Shown piece after piece: positions 16,530 to 25,000 of a stretch of 60,923 nucleotides of DNA; positions within the stretch are counted from its first letter, which is position 1, and each line of letters begins with the position of its first letter. The notes under the pieces are model-generated. The model did no database searches, was not told the origin of the DNA, and saw only the letters and a program-made list of their open reading frames with translations. The translations under genes and the position numbers were made by a program. The stretch lies in NCBI GenBank assembly GCA_902798425.1, contig CADBWR010000011.1, positions 1-60,923 on the forward strand, in the 5' to 3' direction. The DNA is from an uncultured Bacteroidales bacterium. GTDB taxonomy: Bacteria > Bacteroidota > Bacteroidia > Bacteroidales > Bacteroidaceae.

Positions 16530-16560
16530 CCTCCCCCCACCCCCTCCTAAAAGAGGGGGA
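16530..16560 (+). repeat. C-rich palindromic element left of the RAYT gene
   Basis: The unit CCTCCCCCCACCCC is followed by a CCTCCTAAAAGAGGGGG hairpin and starts 2 nt after the stop of the VapE-like gene. A close copy in the same orientation ends the RAYT gene (17679-17706), and relatives are at 20512-20594 and 44110-44220. Two smaller hairpins with GGGCG/CGCCC arms lie at about 16585-16625. Confidence 0.6.
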
Positions 16561-16661
16561 ACCGATGCCAGAAAAGGGCGGAGAAGAGGGGGCGGGCATG
16601 CTGACGCCCAGATAAAGGGCGGACATTCGCCCCGTCTCTTGACAATAAATTGCATTTATTG

Positions 16662-17699
16662 ATGACTGACGCGAACTTAAACATAACAAGGAACGAGACA
16701 TTTAAGTGGTTGGAGCCCGGAGCATGGCGAAAGCCGTGCATTGTGCACGTGACCATGGTGGCCAACGCACGGCAGGCGTTGTTTGGCCAACTGTCGCATA
16801 ACGGTACTGAGGCGGTGGTGGAAAAGACGCCAATAGGTTGGGCGCTCATCCATCAGCAGAGCAGGATGTTGGAGTTGTGTCCTGAAATAAAGATCCTTGC
16901 TGACAAGGTGATGCCAGACCATCACCATATGGTGCTGCAAGTGCAGCACACGATGCCGCGCAGCATCAGGGAGGTGGTACGCGGTTACATGCAAGGCTGT
17001 AAAGGGGAAGCACGGCAGTTGGGGTTTACGGAGAACCTGTATGACGCGCCGCCATTCTTTCGTGTGCTGACGCACAAAGGTCAGCTACACGCCATGATAG
17101 AATATGTGAAGGCTAATGCTGAACGTGCGTGGCAGCGCAAGCAGAATCCGGACCTGTTCCGCATGCATCGCAGAACGGAAGTATGTGGACTGCAGTTTAC
17201 GTCAATGGGTAACCATTTCTTGCTGGAATGGCCTGACAGACAGCTGGTGGAGATGAGTCGGAGTGCCAGTGACGAGCAGGTGGAAAGCAGGCTGCAGGAG
17301 GTGCTGGCGGCGGCACATAACGGGGCTGTGACTTATACAGCGGCAATCAGCAAAGGGGAGCAGAAAATTGCCAGAACGGTGCGTGAACAGGGATATCCGC
17401 TGGTGGTGCTGCTGAACGATGGTTTTCCGGCAGCGGGGTCTCCGCAAGAGCGCTACTACAAACCTGGCGGGGCATACTTCGAGGCTTGTTCTAAAGGACA
17501 GCTGTTGCTAATGGAACCTGCCGAGAACACTTTTGTCAGCGAGGCCGTCATGGGTGCCGCCGAAGAGGCGTTAAGGCGGAAGGCGGAGGCGAAGCATTAT
17601 AGTTACGCGCGCATTCCTGTGGAATCGCAACGATATCGCTTCGTGGCGCTGAACGAGATAGGGCGGATGTTGGTGGGGCCTCCCCCCACCCCCTTCTGA
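16662..17699 (+). CDS. REP-associated tyrosine transposase (Y1/RAYT) with extra C-terminal domain
   Basis: The product is about 345 residues from ATG 16662 (MTDANLNITRNETF); a TTG 12 nt upstream is less likely. The N-terminal 170 residues are a Y1 HUH endonuclease: the metal-binding motif is PDHHHMV (about 86-92) and the catalytic tyrosine is probably in MIEYVKANAERAW (about 145). RAYTs cut single-stranded DNA at REP hairpins, and four REP-like hairpins follow immediately (17711-17900), which supports the call. After about residue 200 comes a second region, ISKGEQKIARTVREQGYPLV, then VLLNDGFP and GQLLLMEP, reminiscent of a DprA/SLOG-like Rossmann fold. The last residues GPPPTPF and the stop codon are supplied by the C-rich repeat. 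Confidence 0.75.
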   Translation: MTDANLNITRNETFKWLEPGAWRKPCIVHVTMVANARQALFGQLSHNGTEAVVEKTPIGWALIHQQSRMLELCPEIKILADKVMPDHHHMVLQVQHTMPRSIREVVRGYMQGCKGEARQLGFTENLYDAPPFFRVLTHKGQLHAMIEYVKANAERAWQRKQNPDLFRMHRRTEVCGLQFTSMGNHFLLEWPDRQLVEMSRSASDEQVESRLQEVLAAAHNGAVTYTAAISKGEQKIARTVREQGYPLVVLLNDGFPAAGSPQERYYKPGGAYFEACSKGQLLLMEPAENTFVSEAVMGAAEEALRRKAEAKHYSYARIPVESQRYRFVALNEIGRMLVGPPPTPF

Positions 17700-17706
17700 A
17701 GGAGGA
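17679..17706 (+). repeat. C-rich palindromic element at the RAYT 3' end
   Basis: CCTCCCCCCACCCC followed by a CCTTCTGAAGG hairpin. The sequence encodes the final PPPTPF and the TGA of the RAYT gene. With the copy at 16530-16560 it brackets the RAYT gene as direct repeats. Confidence 0.6.
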
Positions 17707-17710
17707 ATGC

Positions 17711-17920
17711 TGCGGATGGAATCCGCAGGGAAAAGACGGGACGATGAGGGGGCAACAAAAAAAGGGGGAATGTTGCGGATGGAATCCGCAGGGAAAAGAC
17801 GGGACGATGGAGAAAAAAACGACAAGGGATGCGGATGGAATCCGCAGGGAAGAGACGGGACAATGGAAAAAAACGACAAGGGATGCGGATGGAATCCGCA
17901 AGGGAAGAGACGGGACGATG
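17711..17920 (+). repeat. Array of four REP-like hairpins downstream of the RAYT gene
   Basis: The 17-nt hairpin TGCGGATGGAATCCGCA (7-bp arms, GGA loop) occurs at 17711-17727, 17774-17790, 17830-17846 and 17884-17900. Each copy is followed by GGGAARAGACGGGAC and an A-rich or G-rich spacer; periods are 63, 56 and 54 bp. Every unit ends in ATGR, and the last supplies a possible ATG (17918) for the next gene. Confidence 0.8.
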
Positions 17921-17944
17921 AAAAAAAATAAAAACAAGAGAAGA

Positions 17945-19051
17945 ATGAAAGACAGTTCGATGTTTTTTAAAGTATTGAAGGCGATTCCCAGGATTAAGAA
18001 AACGGCAAAAGTTGTGGTCATGGCCGTTTGTGGTTTGTTGATGCTGACAGCCTGTTCGTCGGACAAGGACGACACCCCTGAGCAGCAGGAATATCATGGT
18101 GTACCCCTTGTGATACTTGATACGGATATCGGTTCATCGACGGACGACCTTTTCGCTATGGAGATGCTCTATTACTATGTGGACGAAGGACGCTGCAAAC
18201 TGCTTGGTATCATGGTGAACCGTATGGGAGAGGACTATGCTGCTCTGGCTGACATGATGAACACGTACTTCGGATATGGTAGCACACCCATTGGTGTGGA
18301 GCGCGGCGGCGTCAAAAATCCGGCGGTGTTTATCGATTACAGAGAGCTCTATAAGCACACTACCGAAACAGGAGAGCCGATGTTCAAGCGGACCCTCAGC
18401 GACTATTCCCAGCTGCCTAACGGATGGGAACTCTATCGGCGCTTGCTGGCGGCACAGCCCGACCATTCGGTGAGCATCTGTTCGACAGGCTTTGTCTCGT
18501 CGCTGGTTCAACTATTGGCATCAGAGCCTGACGACATCTCGCCACTCTCGGGTGTAGAACTGGTGAGTAAGAAGGTGAAATGCCTGTACCTCATGGCCGG
18601 TGTCTTCACCTCCTCTGAGGAGCCGGACTATAATTTTCTTCAGGATCCGACGTATGCAAAGTTGCTCTTTGAGCGTTGGCCTCGTAGCGTTGATGTCGTC
18701 TTCTCGCCGATGGAAGTGGGCAACGGCATCGAATACAGGCCAGAGACCGTCATCAGCGATATCAGTTGGACGGACATTCACCCCATCAAGGAGGTCTACA
18801 AGAAATACAACTGCGACACAGGACAGAAGATGTGGGATCCGATGGCCGTCATTCAGGCCGTAGAGGGCGACGAGGTGTTTTCGCTCTCTGAACGTGGCAT
18901 TGTCACTCTTACTCCTGAGATTACTACGCTGTTCACGCCTTCGGCTACAGGTAACCACCGCTATCAGAAGCCTGGCACACAGGAGTGGTGCCAGATGATG
19001 CTGGAGAAAATCAGAAAATCTAATCACGAAAAGGGGCATAAAGGGCTCTGA
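17945..19051 (+). CDS. Lipoprotein of the inosine-uridine nucleoside hydrolase family
   Basis: The product is 368 residues from ATG 17945; starts at 17918 or 17960 are also possible, and the open frame continues upstream through the REP array but that is not coding-like. A lipoprotein signal (VVVMAVCGLLMLTAC) precedes the nucleoside hydrolase fold. ILDTDIGSSTDDLFAMEML (about 57-75) is the conserved D-x-D-x-x-x-x-D-D calcium site. SICSTGFVSSLVQLL and WDPMAVIQAVEG match later conserved parts. It may hydrolyse ribonucleosides, or be a surface binding protein of that fold. It converges on sprA. Confidence 0.75.
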   Translation: MKDSSMFFKVLKAIPRIKKTAKVVVMAVCGLLMLTACSSDKDDTPEQQEYHGVPLVILDTDIGSSTDDLFAMEMLYYYVDEGRCKLLGIMVNRMGEDYAALADMMNTYFGYGSTPIGVERGGVKNPAVFIDYRELYKHTTETGEPMFKRTLSDYSQLPNGWELYRRLLAAQPDHSVSICSTGFVSSLVQLLASEPDDISPLSGVELVSKKVKCLYLMAGVFTSSEEPDYNFLQDPTYAKLLFERWPRSVDVVFSPMEVGNGIEYRPETVISDISWTDIHPIKEVYKKYNCDTGQKMWDPMAVIQAVEGDEVFSLSERGIVTLTPEITTLFTPSATGNHRYQKPGTQEWCQMMLEKIRKSNHEKGHKGL

Positions 19052-19061
19052 CCCCTTTGTA

Positions 19062-19081
19062 CCCCCAAAAACATTTCGGGG
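19062..19081. terminator. Possible bidirectional terminator between convergent genes
   Basis: CCCC and GGGG arms with AAA/TTT pairing around ACA form an imperfect hairpin 2 nt beyond the sprA stop. The alternative hairpin AAAGGG/CCCTTT (19040-19058) overlaps the stop of the nucleoside hydrolase gene. Confidence 0.35.
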
Positions 19082-19082
19082 A

Positions 19083-22000
19083 CTAACGGGTCAGCGAGAA
19101 CTTCATGGAGATGCCGAAGTCGTGAGTGGTGGTGGGATAGCTGCTGCTGGACAGGAGCGGTTTGTTGGTCTGGCGCTCATAGTAAGCAGAGAGCGTCAGC
19201 AAGCGGGACAGCGTATAGTCGGCCATGAACGACACCTTCAGAGCTGAGTTACCACTGCTGGCAGAAGAGGAACGCGTAGCAATGTCGCGCGTGATGGCAG
19301 CCTGGTCGCGCAGCGAGATGTCGAGACGCATGTTCAGGTCGTGGTTGACACCAGACTTCTTTCCAGCAGCTGAACTGCTGGATGCACTCTTGTCGTTGGT
19401 CTTCTTGCTGCCACCACCCTGTGCCTTCTTGATTTTACGCGTTGCACCAGCGCCAAAGAGGCGGAAATCGCTAATCTTATACCCCAAGCCAATGACAATA
19501 TCGTTAGAACGGCTCTCATTGATTTGTACACTCGTCATCGAGAGGTTGAGGACACGCGTACGACGATATTCAGCCTTCAAGGTCAGGTTGTTGAGGAACG
19601 TCACATCGGCACCAATCAGCGGTGAAAAACTCTCGTTGATGCTGACAGTAGGTACATTCCAACCCAGCAAGGAGGCAGTCTCGCTGCTGCTGGTATAGCT
19701 GCCGAGGGCGAAGACACTCTTGTAGGAGTGGTTGATATTGACAGACTTGAAATGCTCGTTGAACCACTTCAGTTTGGACAGTCCGGAATAGCGGATGGTC
19801 CAGTTGGGCAGCAACTTGGTGAGTGCAGGGATGAGGTCGAGGCTGCCGCCGCCACTGCCCGTATAGCTGTCGAGGAAGGCAGGAATCATCACCACAGCAC
19901 TATACTTGTCGACCTCTGTGCCATAGTGTGCCGACGCCTTCTGCTGGAAGCGCGGCAAGGCATCGCAGAAGCGGTCGAAAGCCGCTGAAGGATAGCCGTT
20001 GTTGGCATCGCCCATTGGTTCGAGAGACGACGAGATGGAGATGGTCGTCATATTGAACGTACCCGACTGGGTGGTAGGCATGCCCTTATACATATACTGG
20101 ATGAGACGCGAGCGACTCTCGGTACGCGATGCGTTGAGGTCAATCTTCAGGTCGCGGAGGGGTTCAAGCGTGGCACGCAGCTGCAAGTCACTGGTGGTAT
20201 TCGTCGTGGCAGGCGTAGCAATGCTGTCGGCCATGAGCAGCCAACCATTGTCTGCCGCCTTGTCGAGGAAGCTGTCGCCCGTCAGTCCGAAGGCGAAGCC
20301 CAAACCAGGAGCCATCACCCCACCCGTGCGCTGTCCGAAGGCGTCGCCCACCTCAGGCATGAAGCCCGACAGCGACATGGAATACTGGTTGCGATAGCTG
20401 ATGCCGATGGAGCGTACCATCATCAGGAAGCGCGCTGCCGACTGCGTAGCCTTATACCACTTCTCGTTCTCCTGTGAAGGTTTGGCCAACACGGTGAGTT
20501 TGATATCTATGCCCCCTAAGTTAGGGGGTTGGGGGTCTGAAGTATGGGTTGTGTCGCGCTTGTTCAGACCCCTGTTGTCCCCTAACTTAGGGGACCAAAC
20601 CTTAATCTTGTTCTGGTCGACCACCTTATATTTAATAGGATAGGAACGGCCGTCCTTCGTCTTAGCGGTAACGATAAGACGCTTCGACTTTTTGTTGTGC
20701 GAGATGGTGATGGTCGTATCAGGCAACAACTTGACCTCCTTCTCGAAGGCGTTCTTGTTCTTGGGGAGCTTGGCAGCCTCCTTGTTCCCGGCAGCAGAAC
20801 TGCCGGGCACGTTCTTGTTCGTCGTCTTTCCTTCCTTGCCATTCAGTTCACTGGCAGACGACTTCTTCTTTTTCTGCTCAGGCTTGGGAATAGCTTTCTT
20901 GAAGCGCTCGTTGGCCTTCTTGAGGAAGGGGAAGTGGTTGTAGAGCGTCTCCATGTTGAGCGTGCTGTTGATGGTAATCTGGCGATTGTTGGAGATGGTG
21001 TTGCCCAGCGATGTGCCATCCTCCTTCTCACGGCCACGCTCCCAGTTGTAGGTAGCGGTATAGTTGGCATCGGCATTCAGCCAGTCGAAGATGGGCAACT
21101 TATTCAGCGGCACCTGGTAAGACGCCGTAAACGTCTGGCGATAGTCCAGCGGACGACCGAAGTGCTTGATGCTGGTCCATACAGAGTCCTTCCATGCCGC
21201 ATAGCGGTCAGGATAGAGGTCTTTGTTGATAGGCTTGTCACTATAGGGCTCCTCAATCTCAGCCTGTGTGCCCGACTGGAAATTCATGTGCAGGTTTTTG
21301 GTGAGGTCCCAGCGCAGCGAGAAGTCGCGGTTCCACAAGAACTGCGAGCTGAAGGTGACAGGCAGCGACGAGCCGCCGAGGTCGTCCATATCGCGCTCCT
21401 GCAGTTCGTAATAAGAGCGTGACAGTTCAGAGTTGAACGAGATATTCTGTGGCAGCCAGTTCAGTCCGAAGGCCTTGGGCAGTGCCATCCACTTAGACTT
21501 CGACTTAGACTTCTTGAAAGGCTCCCACGGCTTGTAGACCGGTGTGTAGCTGTAGTTCAGCGAGCCACGCCACTGGTCGTCGTTCTCATAAACCGTTGTG
21601 CTGCCCGACGTATGGCGATGCGAGTGACTGTAGCTGAACGAGAAGTTGGCAGGGTCGTAAGGCATGGGGTGACGCTTGGTCTTAATGCCAAAGCGCACAT
21701 TAGACAACGAGAAGTTCGTCGTTGTCGACTTGGTGACAGCAATGTTCTCGATGGAGTCGCGCTCATGGCTGTCGACAGCCGCATCGAGGGCATCGTCCAG
21801 ATTCATATCCGTATCCAGCGGATTGTATTTAGGTTTGGTAATCTCCTTGGTGACAGAGTAGTAGAGCGGTGCCGTGACCTTCATCTTGTCGGGGAAGAGT
21901 TTACCCAGTTCGAGCGTTGTCGTCAGCGAGTACGTCTTGAAATTGTCGGTGGTGCGTGCTGCCACACCGTCCTCTAAGCCGCCGAAGCCCTCGGTAATAA

Positions 22001-25000
22001 CCTTTCCAGTGAGGTTGACGGTACCGAAATCAGACAGCTGCATATTCAGTGCACCTGATGCAGCCCAACCGCCCTTGTTGACGACATCCTGCAGGCGCAG
22101 CTCGTTGATCCACACCTCGCCCGACTTGATGCTACCCGACAGGTTGCGCACACCAATCATCATCGTCTTGATTTCGCCCAGCGAGGGGTTACCCATCACG
22201 CTGACACGGTTGTTGGGCTGGTCGGGGTCGTAGTCGCTGAACAGCGTGGTATAGCTGGCAGTACCTACAGCACGCGCCTTGTTGCGGGCCTTCTTCAGTC
22301 TGGTAAAGATGCTGAGGTCGATGTTGAGCATGTTCTCCAACGGCCATACGGTACGGCAGTCGTCCACATTATACTTATTATAGTCGCTACGGTCCGGCGT
22401 CAACTTCAGGGGGATGACATACTCGTAGTAGTTGTTCTTGTAGTCGCTACCCATGCGGATGAACACCGCCAACTGGTTGTCCCTGAGGTCGGTGGCATCG
22501 TTAACCAGGTGGTTGGCATGGACGAACATCTGCATGTGCTGATACTGGCGCAAGTCGAGGACGGTGTTGCGATAGACAGCCTTCGACTCGCCGGCAGAGA
22601 GATTCTTCACCACCATATTCAGCGCCTGTTCGTTGGCCTCGGTGAGCTGTGGCTGTGATGGGTCGGTGACACGCGTAATACCTGGAGGCAACACGTAGTT
22701 GACAGGCTGCTTGTTGTTGTTCTCCTCGATATTGACGGCGCTGACCTCCAGTGTTCCGCTCTCACTGCCCGTAGACAGCGGCTGCTTATAGACACGCCAC
22801 TCGCCACGCACCAGGTCGAGTGAGCCGAAGCGCAGCACGATGGGTTTCTGGAACTGGGTGAGGAACATACGCATGAAGCGCATGCTGGTGAAGTCGGAGA
22901 TGGAACCCTCGCGGCTCGAATACTGGCTCAGCGGTATGCGGAACTGGTACCACTTGACAGACTCGCGGCTACCATTGCGCAGAGACACACTGGCCTCGCG
23001 GATGTCGGTGATGAAGTTCTGTCCCAGTTGCATGTCCTCCGGACGGATGCTGACATGATACTGGTAGTAGCGCTCATACTCGTTGAGCGTGTAGTCCTGG
23101 TTGATATCCTCCACATCAGGGTAAGTCTTGTAAGAGGTATCGTAGCCCTCCGTCTGCTGGTCGTTGTCGGGAGAGTTGCCCTGCGGCATATTGATGCGCT
23201 TGTAACGCTCCAGGATGCTGGCCTGGCGGGCATCGAGGTCGCTGCCACGGAAGTAGTGGTAGTCATCGTTGGCAGGGTCGGCAGTCCACACACGGCGCAC
23301 ACTATCCTCCACGTTGACCTGCTGCAAGAAGTCTGCATAAGCAGAGAAGGTGCGCTCCTCGTCGTCGTTCAAGCCGTTGAGACCCACATCCTGCAAAGCA
23401 CGCGAGCCACTGGTGGTGGCGAAGGCGTAGGTCTGGGTAGCCTGGACAGGAATCTTACCCCACTGCGTCTCTGTGAACGACCCTGTACCACCTACCGGCA
23501 TACCGCTCTCATAGAACTTCTTGCCATCGCGCAGGATGTCCTCGCTGACTTCGCCGAGGTTGATATAGAGGTCGCCGCCATAGCTGCCGCCATCGTCCAT
23601 GTTGTTGGTATAGATGAAGGGGTCCATGAGCCAGAACTCGATATACTCCACGTTGGCCTGCTCGAAGTCGTTGGTGTCGAGCTTGCGCATCATGCCACCC
23701 CAACGCGTCAGCGGGTTGTTGAGGAGACCCTTCGGTGTGACGTCTGTCGACAGGTTGTAAGGTCCACGCTCCTGGGGATAGTAGGCCAGATTGAGGATGG
23801 GCAGCGTATTGGTGGCACCGCTGTAGGTCGACTGGTCGCGGTTGGGATAGAGCTCGTTGACGTAGACGGCACGCACATAGTGGTTGGAGAGCTGGTCGAT
23901 GTCGCTCTTGATATGGCTGGGCGTCAGACTGCTGGAGCGGTAGGTGAACAGGGGGTCGATGGTGTACCACGACAGCAGGGCACGGTTGTAGCCGCTGGCA
24001 ACGGTCGACTTGTCCTTGCTCTCGGGGAACATGCTGGGCACGCTGGAGATGACCCACGAAGAGGGCTCGAGGAGGGGGATGCCGTTCTTGGCATTCTCGA
24101 AGTCGTCGATGTAGGAGGCATTGTCCTGCGTACCACTGGCGGTGCCTGCTATGAGGTGGGCAAACTCGCCCGTAAAGGTAATCTGCGAGGGTTGCGTACA
24201 GTGCAGCAGCGGCAGTTTGTCGAGCATGTTGGTGAGCCACTGGCTCTCCGTCTTCCAGTTGACATGCAGACCCCACAAGGTATTCTTGAGCGGTTCGGAA
24301 CCCATGGTGACCTTGGACGTCAGCGCCTGTTCTGAGAGGTGCTGCAAGGTACCGCCAATCTGGAAGTCCTTGGAGAAGTCGTACTCCCAGTTGAAGCCGA
24401 ACATGCGCTTGCGTTGCATGCCGTAGTCGTTGTTGGACTCCAGCGAGACATTGACGCTGGTACCGGCATCGATGATGCTCTGGTTGAGGATGGTGACTTC
24501 GCCAGCAGAGTAGTCGACGGTATAGTCGCTGCCCTCCGTAAGACGTACTCCACCAGCCGTCACGACGACAGAACCTTGCGGCACATAGGAGGCACCCAGC
24601 GAGATAACGTTAGCCGACGAGCCCTTGAACTGTCCCACCAGTTGGAATTTGTTCTTGTCTGTCATCTGACGGGCAGCGGTCTGCGTGGTATCGTAAAGCT
24701 CGTGGAAGGCATACTTAGCAGCGGTCTGGCGGTCTATGCCACGACGCACGAGGAAGTTCTCCAGCGTGGTGCCGAAGGGCTCTACTGACGGGAAGAACAC
24801 ACGGCCATTGCTGACGGTATAGCCTTCGACATAGTCAAAGTAGCCATTAGGATGAGCCTTGAGGTTGTTGTCCAGACGGTCGCAGCCCAGTCCGCGCAAC
24901 AGGGTAATGTCCTTGGACTGCTGTTCGGGGATATAGCTGATATAGACGCCCGTGGTATCGCTCTGGTACTTAATGTCGAGGCGGAACTTCTGCTTCTCGA

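Noticed and set aside
17711-17900. CRISPR-like array
   Set aside because: The repeats are palindromic hairpins with irregular 54-63 bp periods, the spacers are low-complexity and related to each other, and no cas gene is near. REP units fit much better.
17707-17944. Upstream in-frame extension of the nucleoside-hydrolase lipoprotein through the REP array
   Set aside because: The translation repeats with the REP units in different frames and would put the lipoprotein signal about 90 residues inside the protein. A start at 17945 (or 17918) fits the signal sequence.
23028-24335. Long rightward open frame opposite sprA (and similar ones at 20697-21422 and 25611-26450)
   Set aside because: They are antisense shadows of the codon bias in sprA, with no signal, domain or promoter.
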